Shown here one piece after another: positions 56,227 to 64,000 of a stretch of DNA of 64,000 bases. Source of the stretch: Xylanimonas cellulosilytica DSM 15894 (GTDB lineage: Bacteria; Actinomycetota; Actinomycetes; Actinomycetales; Cellulomonadaceae); assembly GCF_000024965.1 (NCBI RefSeq), contig NC_013530.1, positions 1 through 64,000 of the forward strand. Reading direction: 5' to 3'. Below the pieces are notes generated by a model, which searched no databases, had not been told where the DNA came from, and saw only the letters and a list, made by a program, of their open reading frames with translations. Made by a program: the position numbers and the translations under genes. Position 1 is the stretch's first letter, and every line of letters begins with the position of its first letter.

Positions 56227-57639
56227 ATGGACAACGAAGAGCGCTTGGCCGTCTTCCTCGACTACGAGAACCTGGCGCTCGGTGCGCGTGAGCACCTCGG
56301 GGGCATGCAGTTCGACTTCGGCCCCATCGCCGACGCCCTCGCAGTGCGCGGCCGCGTGGTGGTGCGCCGCGCCTACGCGGACTGGTCCTACTTCGACGAG
56401 GACCGGCGGGCCCTGACCCGGCACCAGGTCGAGCTCATCGAGATGCCGCAGCGCATGGGCGCCTCCCGCAAGAACGCGGCCGACATCAAGATGGTCGTCG
56501 ACGCCATCGAGATGGCGTTCGAGCGCGAGTACATCTCGACCTTCGTCATGTGTACGGGTGACTCGGACTTCTCGCCGCTCGTGCACAAGCTGCGCGAGCT
56601 CAACAAGCGGGTCATCGGCGTCGGCGTGGAGAAGTCGACCTCCCGGCTGCTGCCCGCCTCCTGCGACGAGTTCCTCTTCTACGACCGGCTCGAGGGCGTC
56701 GACGTGCCCGACGCCGACGAGACCGCCGCACGCCGCGGCCGCCCGGGACGCGGCGGCAGGGCCGCGCCCGCACCCCAGAAGCGCTCGACGCGCGCCGCCG
56801 AGGCCGTCGCCGAGGTGCTTGCGGGGACGAGCACAGGCGGCGCCGAGCCGGCCGAGAACCCGGCCGAGCCGGCGCCGAAGGGACGCACGCGTCGCAAGCC
56901 GGCGGCATCGAAGGCCGGCGCCGAGCCCACGGGTGCTGCGGCCGAGCAGGTCACCGCCGAGCCCGCCGCCGAGCCCGCGCCCACCTCCGCGTCACCCGCG
57001 GAGCCCGCACCGACGACCAACGGCGGACGCCGTCGTGCCGGCAAGGCGGCCACCACCAAGGAGGCGGCACCCTCGGTCGAGGCACCGTCGTCGGACGTGG
57101 CATCGAACGACGTGCCGACGACGTCGGACGCGAGTGCCGAGGAGCACGAGACCACCGAGGAGCGCGAGGCCCCGAGCATGGAGGTCCAGGTGGTGCAGAC
57201 CCTCGCCAACCTGGCCTCCTCCACCAGCGGCTCGGTGACCGCCTCCATGCTCAAGCGGACGCTGCTGCGCAAGGACCCCACGTTCGCGGAGACCGACTAC
57301 GGGTTCCGCACCTTCACCGAGTTCCTGGAGTTCCTCGCGGAGCGGGAGTTCGTCGAGCTCGGCCGCGGCCCGGCCGCCGGCGACCCCGAGGTCTCGCTGC
57401 CGAAGCAGGGCACGAGCGACGAGACCTTCGCGCTGGTGCGTGACGTCGTCGCTGAGGCCGGGGCCCCCGTCCCACTGTCCGGACTGAAGAACCGGCTGCG
57501 CAAGCGCCGCCCCGACTTCTCCGAGAAGGCGCTCGGGTACCGCGGGTTCCTGCAGTTCTGCCGGGCCGCCGAGGCGGCCGGCGCGGTCGCGCTGACCTGG
57601 GACGACGACGCGGACGACTACCTGGTGACGGCCGCCTGA
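56227..57639 (+). CDS. NYN-domain ribonuclease-like protein with C-terminal LOTUS/OST-HTH domains
   Basis: 470 aa. The N-terminal NYN domain (PIN-like, about 5-160) has acidic residues in VFLDYENLAL, NAADIKMVVDAIE and CTGDSDFSPLV. A long, Ala/Pro/Glu-rich disordered linker (about 175-310) follows. Two C-terminal winged-helix-like units are ASMLKRTLLRKDPTFAETDY and LSGLKNRLRKRRPDFSEKAL, matching the OST-HTH/LOTUS pattern that binds RNA. The family (LabA/DUF88) is implicated in RNA degradation; substrate and role in this organism are unknown. Confidence 0.88.
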   Translation: MDNEERLAVFLDYENLALGAREHLGGMQFDFGPIADALAVRGRVVVRRAYADWSYFDEDRRALTRHQVELIEMPQRMGASRKNAADIKMVVDAIEMAFEREYISTFVMCTGDSDFSPLVHKLRELNKRVIGVGVEKSTSRLLPASCDEFLFYDRLEGVDVPDADETAARRGRPGRGGRAAPAPQKRSTRAAEAVAEVLAGTSTGGAEPAENPAEPAPKGRTRRKPAASKAGAEPTGAAAEQVTAEPAAEPAPTSASPAEPAPTTNGGRRRAGKAATTKEAAPSVEAPSSDVASNDVPTTSDASAEEHETTEEREAPSMEVQVVQTLANLASSTSGSVTASMLKRTLLRKDPTFAETDYGFRTFTEFLEFLAEREFVELGRGPAAGDPEVSLPKQGTSDETFALVRDVVAEAGAPVPLSGLKNRLRKRRPDFSEKALGYRGFLQFCRAAEAAGAVALTWDDDADDYLVTAA

Positions 57640-57647
57640 GGCGAGCC

Positions 57648-57675
57648 CTCCGCGGGCCCTGCTGGGCCCGCGGAG
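57648..57675 (+). terminator. Terminator after the NYN gene
   Basis: Perfect 12-bp stem, CTCCGCGGGCCC with GGGCCCGCGGAG, and a 4-nt loop, 8 nt after the stop. Confidence 0.78.
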
Positions 57676-57755
57676 CTCCCCTGCCGCCCGGCCCGGCCGG
57701 GGCGCGGCGGGGGAGCGGGTGCCGGGCGGCCCCGCGCCAGGGGCAGAATGCTCCG

Positions 57756-58400
57756 ATGACCTACCGGCTGCTCCGCCTGATCCTGTCGCTCGTCGCCTAC
57801 CTGGCGCTGCGCCCGCAGGTGAGCGGGCTGCACAACGTCCCGCGGCGCGGACCGGTCATCCTGGCCAGCAACCACCTGTCGTTCATCGACTCGATCCTCA
57901 TCCCGCTCGTGGTGCCGCGGCACGTCACCTTCATCGCGAAGGCCGAGTACTTCACCGGCCACGGGATCAAGGGCCGCATCAGCCGGTGGTTCTTCACCAC
58001 GATGGGCAACATCCCCGTGGACCGGCAGGACCCGCGCGCCGGGCAGCGATCGCTCGAGGACGCGCTCGACGTGCTGGGGCGCGGCGGCGCGTTCGGCATC
58101 TACCCCGAGGGCACGCGCTCGCGTGACGGCAAGCTGCACGAGGGCCACACCGGCGTCGCCTGGCTGGCGCTCGCGGGCGGTGCCCCGGTGGTGCCGGTCG
58201 CGCTGATCGGCACCGACCGGGTGCAGCCCGTCGGCCAGCGGTTCCCGCGCCCGTACCGCGGGGTGCAGATCCAGTTCGGCGCCCCCATCGACCCGAACCG
58301 CCAGCTCACCACCGGGCTGCGCCCGGCTCAGGCGCGCCGCGAGCTGACGGACCAGATCATGACCCAGATCCACGTGATGAGCGCCCAGCCCCGCGCCTGA
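57756..58400 (+). CDS. 1-acyl-sn-glycerol-3-phosphate acyltransferase (PlsC-like)
   Basis: 214-aa membrane-associated acyltransferase of phospholipid synthesis. Catalytic NHxxxxD is NHLSFID at 39-45; the substrate-binding IYPEGTRSRDG and VPVVPVALIGTDR are also present. A hydrophobic N-terminus anchors it. ATG 57756. Confidence 0.92.
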   Translation: MTYRLLRLILSLVAYLALRPQVSGLHNVPRRGPVILASNHLSFIDSILIPLVVPRHVTFIAKAEYFTGHGIKGRISRWFFTTMGNIPVDRQDPRAGQRSLEDALDVLGRGGAFGIYPEGTRSRDGKLHEGHTGVAWLALAGGAPVVPVALIGTDRVQPVGQRFPRPYRGVQIQFGAPIDPNRQLTTGLRPAQARRELTDQIMTQIHVMSAQPRA

Positions 58401-58416
58401 GCCCTTGCGCCCCTGG

Positions 58417-59508
58417 CTAAGGGGCGAGCAGGTGGGGGACCGACTCCAGGCCCGCGGCCAGGTCGTCACCGTCCCGCCCGACGACGGTCGGCACGTCCGG
58501 TCGCGGCGGTGACGTCGGGCGCGTGGGGCGGTTCGTCGGCGCGTCGTCCTTGGCGGCACCGGCCGTGGCGATGACGCGCTCGGTGCGGGTCAGGGTCCGG
58601 ATGCCGATCGCGACGACCTGTTCCGGGTGGGTCTTGGCGGCCGCGGCGTAGATCTCGGGATCGGCCTGGCCGTCGTCGCCGATGAGCACCCAGCGGATCC
58701 GGGGGAAGGTCGCCATCAGCCGCCGCAGCGACGTCGTCTTGTGGACGCGGCCGCTGCGGAACCAGCCCGTGTCGGTGGGGCCGAAGTCCGTCAGCAGGAG
58801 CGGGCCGGGCGGGAAGCCGTGCCGCGCGAGGAACCGGCGCAGCGTGCGTGCCGTGTTCCACGCCCCGGAGGACAGGTAGACGAACGGGGCGTCCGGGTGG
58901 GCGGCCGCGATCCGCCCGTAGAGCGCGGGCATCCCGCGCACCGCGCGCCGGGCGGCGGCGCGCACCCACAGCATGTTCCACGCGGCGACCAGGAGCTGCG
59001 GGACGGCGGTGATCATCGCGGTGTCGTCGATGTCGCTGACGACGCCGAGGCGCACGTCGTCGCCGATGACGAGCAGCCCGGCGCGGGCCTCGGCGCCGGT
59101 CGCCGTGCGCAGCGTGGCACCCTGCCAGCCGGGGTGCAGCGGAGCCTCGGGCGGCACGTCCACCTCGACGTCGATGTAGCCGGCGCGGTCCGAGACCGTC
59201 TCCACGACCGTGTCGCCCACGGTCACCACGACGCGATGACCGGGCTCGGGCAGCGTGAGGAACGAGCGGAACCCGCGCTGCACGGGGCGCGGCGGCCCGG
59301 ACCCGATGCGGCGCGGCCCGAGCAGCACCCGTCCCAGGACGCGCACGCGACGCGGCGTGCCGAAGCAGGTGTACGCGTCGATGCGGGGGACCCACCCGGC
59401 GGTCCGGTGGAGCAGCCTGCCCACCACGGCGATGATCCGGTCCTCGATGACGGCGGCGATGTGCGCCCCCGTGCGCCGGCCCTCGGTGGGCGCCTCCTGC
59501 TCGATCAC
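58417..59508 (-). CDS. App1-type phosphatidate phosphatase
   Basis: 363 aa with the App1/DUF2183 HAD-type catalytic motif DIDDTAMI, then SSGAWN and IGDDGQADPEIY. It is named for the yeast lipid phosphatase that removes phosphate from phosphatidate; here the substrate is inferred. It converges with the acyltransferase gene that makes phosphatidate, an interesting functional pair. GTG 59508. The C-terminus is Pro/Thr-rich. Confidence 0.9.
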   Translation of the reverse strand: MIEQEAPTEGRRTGAHIAAVIEDRIIAVVGRLLHRTAGWVPRIDAYTCFGTPRRVRVLGRVLLGPRRIGSGPPRPVQRGFRSFLTLPEPGHRVVVTVGDTVVETVSDRAGYIDVEVDVPPEAPLHPGWQGATLRTATGAEARAGLLVIGDDVRLGVVSDIDDTAMITAVPQLLVAAWNMLWVRAAARRAVRGMPALYGRIAAAHPDAPFVYLSSGAWNTARTLRRFLARHGFPPGPLLLTDFGPTDTGWFRSGRVHKTTSLRRLMATFPRIRWVLIGDDGQADPEIYAAAAKTHPEQVVAIGIRTLTRTERVIATAGAAKDDAPTNRPTRPTSPPRPDVPTVVGRDGDDLAAGLESVPHLLAP

Positions 59509-59512
59509 CCCC

Positions 59513-60097
59513 CTACCTTGCCCGGGTGCCCGCCGCCTCGCGCGCCAGCACCACCGGGCAGGTCGCGAGGTGGTCGTCCACGAGCCCGCACGCCTGCATC
59601 GCCGCGTACGCCGTCGTCGGGCCGAAGAACCGGAAGCCGAGCTTCTTCAGCGCCTTCGCCATCGCGATCGACTCCGGGGAGGTCGAGCCCATCTCGTCGT
59701 ACGACGCGAGCGGCGCCGGGCGCGGCGGGGGAGCGAAGGACCAGAACAGCTCGTCGAGGGTGCGGCCCGCGTCGTGCAGCGCGAGCACCGCCTGCCCGTT
59801 GGTGATGGTCGCCTCGATCTTCTGCCGGTTGCGGATGATCCGTGCGTCCCCGAGCAGGCGGACGACGTCGTCGGGCGTCATGGCGGCGACGGCCGCCGGG
59901 TCGAACCCGTGGAAGACCTCGCGGAACGCGTCGCGCTTGCGCAGGACGGTGATCCAGGAGAGCCCGGACTGGAAGCCCTCGAGCGCGATCCGTTCGAGCA
60001 GCGCGGCCTCGCCGTGCACCGGGACGCCCCACTCGGTGTCGTGGTACGCCTCGTAGAGGGGGTCGCCGTCGCCGAAGCAGCGTGCAGTCGGTTCCAT
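59513..60097 (-). CDS. tag: DNA-3-methyladenine glycosylase I
   Basis: 194 aa; removes 3-methyladenine in base-excision repair. Family features are RCFGDGDPLYEAYHDTEWG near the N-terminus, GFQSGLSWITVLRKRDAFRE, and a C-terminal AMQACGLVDDHLATC, with Cys and His zinc ligands at both ends. ATG 60097. It reads toward the App1 gene with a 4-nt gap, so the two may be cotranscribed. Confidence 0.93.
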   Translation of the reverse strand: MEPTARCFGDGDPLYEAYHDTEWGVPVHGEAALLERIALEGFQSGLSWITVLRKRDAFREVFHGFDPAAVAAMTPDDVVRLLGDARIIRNRQKIEATITNGQAVLALHDAGRTLDELFWSFAPPPRPAPLASYDEMGSTSPESIAMAKALKKLGFRFFGPTTAYAAMQACGLVDDHLATCPVVLAREAAGTRAR

Positions 60098-60187
60098 GCG
60101 CCCAGCCTGCCCGCATCCACCGACACCGCGCGCGGCCGCGACCGCGGCCTGTGCACGACGACGTCGCGGCGGCTCCTGTGGACGACG

Positions 60188-61057
60188 TCAGGCCGTTGCG
60201 GCGCCGTCCGACGACGGTGTGGCACTGCCCGACGACGCGGCGCTGTCCGGCGACGCGGCGCTGCTCGGAGGCGACGCGGCCTGGCGGCCGGCGACGTACG
60301 CCTCGAGCCCGTCGAGGACGACGTTGAGCCCGAACGTGATCTCCTCCTCGACCGCCGCGGCGGCGTCGGGCGGCATCACGGGCACGCGCGTCTCGCCCTC
60401 CGCGGTCTCGATGGCGGCCATGAGGTGCGGGAAGTCGGCGGGGTCGGCGAAGGCGTGCAGCAGCGTCCCGAGATCGCCGAACGGATCGGCCGACGTCGCC
60501 GCGCCCGGTTCGGCTGCGGCCGCCGCGCGCTGCGACTCGACGAGGATGCGGGCCTCGCCGAGCACGTGCTGGGCGAGCAGCCCGGCGAACGCGAACTTCT
60601 CGTCGACGCTCAGCGGGGTCTCCGCGAGGAGGCCGAAGAGGGAGTCGATCCAGCGCAGCCGGTGCGGGCCGGGCATGACGGTGCTCAGCGGAAGGTCGAG
60701 GAACCAGGGGTGCTCGAGGACCATCATGATCTGCGCGCGCGTCCACAGGTCGAGGCCTTCGCGCCAGGTGGCGACGTCTCCGATCGGCGGCAGGTCGCGC
60801 GCCAGGCGGTCGGCGAGCAGGGTGAGCAGCTCGTCCTTGTTGCTCACGTGCCGGTACAGGGCCATGGCGGAGACGCCGAGCGAGCTGCCCAGCCGCGCCA
60901 TGGACACCGCCTCGATCCCCTCGGCCTCGGCCAGCTCGTAGGCGGCCTCGATGATCCGGTCGACGCTCAGACCGGGCTTGGGTCCGCGCCGGGGCGGGGT
61001 CGGCGGCGCCCACATGCGCTGGACCAGGCGGGCGGTGGCGTCGTCGGGCGTGCTCAT
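60188..61057 (-). CDS. TetR/AcrR family transcriptional regulator
   Basis: 289 aa. The N-terminal HTH (GLSVDRIIEAAYELAEAEGI ... GVSAMALYRHVSNKDELLTL) is TetR-type with the TetR_C-like Gly-rich ligand domain following. It is divergent from an ABC efflux pair and probably represses it. GGGAG precedes ATG 61057. A 98-bp intergenic carries the likely operator. The C-terminus ends in a Ser/Ala-rich tail of about 30 residues. Confidence 0.92.
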   Translation of the reverse strand: MSTPDDATARLVQRMWAPPTPPRRGPKPGLSVDRIIEAAYELAEAEGIEAVSMARLGSSLGVSAMALYRHVSNKDELLTLLADRLARDLPPIGDVATWREGLDLWTRAQIMMVLEHPWFLDLPLSTVMPGPHRLRWIDSLFGLLAETPLSVDEKFAFAGLLAQHVLGEARILVESQRAAAAAEPGAATSADPFGDLGTLLHAFADPADFPHLMAAIETAEGETRVPVMPPDAAAAVEEEITFGLNVVLDGLEAYVAGRQAASPPSSAASPDSAASSGSATPSSDGAATA

Positions 61058-61078
61058 GTCTCCCTTTCTGGCGCGGTC

Positions 61079-61106
61079 TTGACAGACCAAGTGTACGCCG
61101 TATACA
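61079..61106 (+). promoter_or_regulatory. Promoter and operator of the ABC efflux genes
   Basis: Near-consensus sigma-70 type promoter: TTGACA at 61079-61084, 16-nt spacer, TATACA at 61101-61106. An inverted repeat GTGTAC-GCC-GTATAC (61091-61105) overlaps the -10, a fitting operator for the divergent TetR protein. The arms differ at one base. Confidence 0.7.
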
Positions 61107-61155
61107 AATCTGTGTAGCCACTAAACAGTGGATGCCATACGCATAAGGAGGAGCC

Positions 61156-62244
61156 ATGACCGACGTCGTCGTGAGCGCCGAGGGCCTGCGGAAGTCCTAC
61201 GGGACCACGCCCGTCCTGGAGGGGGTGGACCTCACGCTGCACCGCGGCGAGGTCCTCGCGCTCCTCGGCCCCAACGGGGCCGGCAAGACCACCACCGTCA
61301 AGATCCTCTCGACGCTCCTGCCGTTCGACGGCGGCACCGCGACCGTCGCCGGCTTCGACGTCGCGCGCGACGCCGCCCAGGTGCGCCGAGCCATCAGCCT
61401 CACCGGTCAGCAGGTCGCCCTCGACCTCAAGCAGACCGGGCTCGAGAACCTCACCATGATCGCGCGGCTGTCGCGCATCCCCCGTCGTCAGGTCCGTGCG
61501 CGGGTCGCGGAGCTGCTCGCCGGCGTCGGGCTCGCCGACGTCGCTGACCGCCGCGTCGCCACCTACTCGGGCGGCATGCGCCGCCGCCTCGACCTCGCCG
61601 CCGGGCTCGTCGCCCGACCGCAGGTGCTCTTCCTCGACGAGCCGACCACCGGCCTCGACCCGCGCAGCCGCCGCGACCTGTGGGAGCTCGTGCGCGAGGT
61701 CGTCGCCGGGGGCACCTCCCTCTTCCTGACGACGCAGTACCTCGAGGAGGCCGACGAGCTCGCCGACCGCATCGCCCTGATCGACGGCGGTCGCGTCGCC
61801 GCCGAGGGCACCGCCGACGAGCTCAAGCGGCGCGTCGGCGAGGCCCGCGTCGAGCTGGAGCTCGCCACGCCGGCGGACGCGCTGCGCGTCCGTTCCGCGC
61901 TGCGCGTCCGTTCCGCGCTGCTCGCGGGCGATCCCTCGACGCTGTCAGGCGCTCAGCGCGCCGTGGCGCTCCCTGGGCCTGACAACGTGGTGGGGGGCGA
62001 CGGCGTGTCAGGGGCACAGCGCGCCGCGGTGCTCCCTGGGCCTGACAGCGCAGAGGAGGAGAAGCTCGTCGGGCTGCCCACCGACGGCTCCCTCGCGCAC
62101 GTGCGCGAGCTGCTCGCCCGCGTCGAGGCCACCGGCGTCGTGCCGACGTCGTGGAAGCTGCGCGAGCCCACGCTCGACGACGTCTTCCTCACCCTGACCG
62201 GCCACGCGGCCACCACCCACGAGGACCAGGAGAAGGCCGCATGA
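61156..62244 (+). CDS. ABC transporter ATP-binding protein, DrrA-like
   Basis: 362 aa. Walker A GPNGAGKTTT, Q-loop SLTGQQVALD, signature YSGGMRRRLDLAA and Walker B VLFLDEPTTGLDPRSRRDL, with the LFLTTQYLEEADELAD His-loop equivalent. The C-terminal DUF4162-like region carries an insert (about 240-300) with a tandem RSALRVRSAL and two 42-nt palindrome copies. Couples to the DrrB-like permease to export drugs or lipids. AAGGAGGAG precedes ATG 61156. Confidence 0.93.
   Translation: MTDVVVSAEGLRKSYGTTPVLEGVDLTLHRGEVLALLGPNGAGKTTTVKILSTLLPFDGGTATVAGFDVARDAAQVRRAISLTGQQVALDLKQTGLENLTMIARLSRIPRRQVRARVAELLAGVGLADVADRRVATYSGGMRRRLDLAAGLVARPQVLFLDEPTTGLDPRSRRDLWELVREVVAGGTSLFLTTQYLEEADELADRIALIDGGRVAAEGTADELKRRVGEARVELELATPADALRVRSALRVRSALLAGDPSTLSGAQRAVALPGPDNVVGGDGVSGAQRAAVLPGPDSAEEEKLVGLPTDGSLAHVRELLARVEATGVVPTSWKLREPTLDDVFLTLTGHAATTHEDQEKAA
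61943..62047 (+). repeat. Palindromic repeat pair inside the DrrA-like gene
   Basis: Two 42-nt copies (61943-61984, 62006-62047), 38/42 identical, each with terminal inverted arms TGTCAGG and CCTGACA. In frame; translated as SGAQRA-V-LPGPD repeats. A third palindrome family, unlike the REP and the gcvP hairpin. Confidence 0.88.
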
Positions 62245-63056
62245 CCGCCCTCACCACCACCACGACCCCGATCGCGAGCCTGCGCGACACGCTCTCCGAC
62301 GCGGGCACCATGATCGGCCGCGCGGTCCGCCTCGCGACGCGTGACGTCGACTCGATGATCACGGCGGTCGTGCTGCCGGTGATCATCCTGATGATGTTCA
62401 CGTTCGTCTTCGGCGGCGCCATCGACGTCGGCGTGGACTTCGTCCAGTACGCCACGCCCGGCATCATCCTGCTGTGCGCCGGGTTCGGCGCCGCGAACAC
62501 CGCGATGGCCGTGGAACAGGACATGGCGGGCGGGATGGTCGACCGGCTGCGCTCGCTACCCATGCGCCCGTGGACGTTCGTCCTGGGTCACGTCGTCGCC
62601 TCGCTGGCCAAGACCCTGCTGACGACCGCCGTCGTGTTCGGCGTCGCCGTGGCGATCGGCTTCCGGCCGACGGCGGGCCTGCTCGGCTGGCTCGGCGCCG
62701 TCGGGCTCATCCTGCTGTTCGTGCACGCCATCGCCTGGGCGGCCGCCTTCACCGGCATCATGGTCAGGTCGCCCGACGCCGCCGGCGGGTTCAGCTTCGT
62801 GGTCATGTTCCTGCCGTACGTCTCCAGCGCGTTCGTGCCGGTGGAGACCATGCCGTCGTGGATGCGCGGTTTCGCGCAGCACCAGCCGGTGACGCCGGTC
62901 ATCGAGTCGGTGCGCGGGCTGCTGGTCCCGGGCTCGCCCGGCGCCGTCGTCGGCAGCGAGCTCGGCTCGACGGCGCTGCTCGCCATCGTCTGGTGCGTCG
63001 GGATCGGCGCCGTGTTCGCGGTGGCCGCGGCGCTGGGGTTCCGCGCGCGACGCTGA
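62241..63056 (+). CDS. ABC-2 type permease, DrrB-like
   Basis: 271 aa, about six membrane helices typical of ABC-2 exporters (VVLPVIILMMFTFVFGGA, then GIILLCAGFGAANTAM), and the family motif MVDRLRSLPMRPW. ATG 62241 overlaps the ATPase stop by 4 nt (ATGA), so pump subunits are translationally coupled. Likely drug or antibiotic export under TetR control. Confidence 0.93.
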   Translation: MTALTTTTTPIASLRDTLSDAGTMIGRAVRLATRDVDSMITAVVLPVIILMMFTFVFGGAIDVGVDFVQYATPGIILLCAGFGAANTAMAVEQDMAGGMVDRLRSLPMRPWTFVLGHVVASLAKTLLTTAVVFGVAVAIGFRPTAGLLGWLGAVGLILLFVHAIAWAAAFTGIMVRSPDAAGGFSFVVMFLPYVSSAFVPVETMPSWMRGFAQHQPVTPVIESVRGLLVPGSPGAVVGSELGSTALLAIVWCVGIGAVFAVAAALGFRARR

Positions 63057-63063
63057 CCTCCCC

Positions 63064-63130
63064 CCGTTTGAACGTATCGCCCACTGTCGCTCTGGCCGCC
63101 AGAGCGACAGTGGGCGATACGTTCAAACGG
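63064..63130. repeat. Perfect 32-bp-stem palindrome
   Basis: A 67-nt sequence whose 32-nt left arm (63064-63095, starting CCGTTTGAACGTATCGCCC) pairs perfectly with its right arm (63099-63130), leaving a 3-nt loop CCG. It follows the DrrB-like stop by 7 nt and is AT-richer than its surroundings at the ends. It may end transcription of the efflux operon but is far longer than needed; more likely a mobile or dispersed palindrome. Confidence 0.9.
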
Positions 63131-63206
63131 AGTTGCGTCACGCCTGGTCACGGGTCACGGTGGGTGCGGCGGCGATGGTGCCGTCGCACCGACGCGTGGA
63201 GGGGAC

Positions 63207-64000
63207 ATGAGTCAGGGGACGCAGGGCACCGGCGGCGCGGTCGCCACCGAGAAGCTCGCAGGGCAGGCCGACCTCAAGCGGGTCATGGGCCCCAAGCTGC
63301 TCCTGCTGTTCATCGTCGGCGACATCCTCGGCACGGGTGTGTACGCCCTGACCGGGTCGGTGGCCGGGGAGGTCGGGGGCGCCGCCTGGGCGCCGTTCCT
63401 CATCGCGTTCGTCGTCGCGACGATCACCGCCTTCAGCTACCTGGAGCTCGTCACCAAGTACCCCGCCGCCGCGGGTGCCGCGCTGTACACGCACAAGGCG
63501 TTCGGCATCCACTTCATCACGTTCGTCGTCGCGTTCATGGTGATGTGCTCGGGCATCACCTCGGCGTCGACGGCGTCGAACGCGGTCGCGGGGTTCGTCT
63601 CCGACGCGTTCCGCCTCGACCTGGCCGCCGGCAGCGGCGGCCGGCTGGGGATCGCGCTCGGGTTCATGGTGCTGGTCGGCCTGATCAACCTGCGCGGCGT
63701 GGGGGAGAGCGTCAAGGCCAACGTGGTGCTCACGCTCGTCGAGCTCTCCGGCCTGCTGCTGGTCATCTTCGTGGGCCTGTGGGCGATGACGCAGGGCCGG
63801 GCCGACCTGTCCCGCGTCGTGGTGTTCGAGTCCTCCGACGACAAGTCCGTGTTCCTGGCGATCACCGCGGCGACGACGCTGGCTTTCTTCGCGATGGTCG
63901 GCTTCGAGGACTCGGTGAACATGGCCGAGGAGTGCCAGGACCCCGTGCGCGACTTCCCGCGCATGATGCTCACCGGCCTCTCGATCACCGGGGCGATCTA
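63207..64000 (+). CDS. APC family amino-acid permease (truncated by window end)
   Basis: The visible 264 residues start MSQGTQGTGG and include the APC N-terminal motif MGPKLLLLFIVGDILGTGVY, a LELVTKYPAAAGAALYTHKA segment (helix 2-3), and later LAFFAMVGFEDSVNMAEECQ. Cationic or neutral amino acid transport is likely. GTGGAGGGG precedes ATG 63207. The 3' end is outside the window. Confidence 0.88.
   Translation, partial: MSQGTQGTGGAVATEKLAGQADLKRVMGPKLLLLFIVGDILGTGVYALTGSVAGEVGGAAWAPFLIAFVVATITAFSYLELVTKYPAAAGAALYTHKAFGIHFITFVVAFMVMCSGITSASTASNAVAGFVSDAFRLDLAAGSGGRLGIALGFMVLVGLINLRGVGESVKANVVLTLVELSGLLLVIFVGLWAMTQGRADLSRVVVFESSDDKSVFLAITAATTLAFFAMVGFEDSVNMAEECQDPVRDFPRMMLTGLSITGAI

Overview
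The window reads as the origin-proximal chromosome of a high-GC actinobacterium. The order dnaA, oriC, dnaN, gnd-like, recF, dciA-type, gyrB, gyrA, DUF3566, tRNA-Ile, DLW-39, tRNA-Ala is a Micrococcales pattern. CrgA, a class E sortase and a pknAB/rodA/pbpA/pstP/fhaAB operon agree with this. I would place it near Cellulomonadaceae or Promicromonosporaceae, without naming a species.

Layout. 1-12350: replication core. An oriC with many DnaA boxes lies between dnaA and dnaN, and a second, weaker box cluster lies upstream of gyrB. 12491-12885: tRNA-Ile(GAT), a 39-aa DLW-39 gene and tRNA-Ala(TGC). 13018-18479: a coiled-coil membrane protein, cyclophilin, rhomboid protease, crgA, a DUF881 protein, sortase E, a 51-aa membrane protein and a glutamine amidotransferase. 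18721-28197 (minus): a seven-gene envelope-signalling operon (fhaA, fhaB, pstP, rodA, pbpA, pknA, pknB), with 4-nt stop/start overlaps at several junctions. 28405: tRNA-Leu(CAG).

28489-36739 is an accessory block bounded by two 77-bp direct repeats (71/77 identical), the first touching tRNA-Leu. It holds a decayed transposase, a secreted crystallin-like protein, a lipoprotein, a peptidoglycan-binding adaptor, a MacB-like ABC transporter, an ECF sigma factor with a membrane partner, and an AAA ATPase. I regard the lipoprotein/adaptor/ABC/ECF set as the best candidate for a little-studied system here.

36783-46132: mixed housekeeping and accessory genes (DUF488, NmrA-like SDR, LMW phosphatase, GNAT, hydrolase, Nif3-like, serpin lipoprotein, aminotransferase, EEP hydrolase, two small membrane proteins). 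46315-52671: a LysR regulator, a tandem glycine riboswitch driving gcvP-gcvT-gcvH, and an 80-aa LuxR-type HTH protein. 52761-64000: Nudix, MFS, metF, a NYN-LOTUS protein, an acyltransferase, an App1 phosphatase, 3-methyladenine glycosylase, a TetR/DrrAB-like efflux cassette with a readable promoter-operator, and a truncated amino-acid permease.

A notable theme is palindromic repeats. A 25-nt REP-like element (7-bp arms GGTGGTT/AACCACC) occurs in clusters at 4199, 8733, 18495 and 41533. It also sits in frame inside gcvP and supplies the serpin stop codon. Different palindromes lie in frame in gcvP and in the DrrA-like ATPase gene, and a perfect 32-bp stem follows the DrrB-like gene. RecF carries an in-frame tandem-repeat insert next to its Walker B motif.
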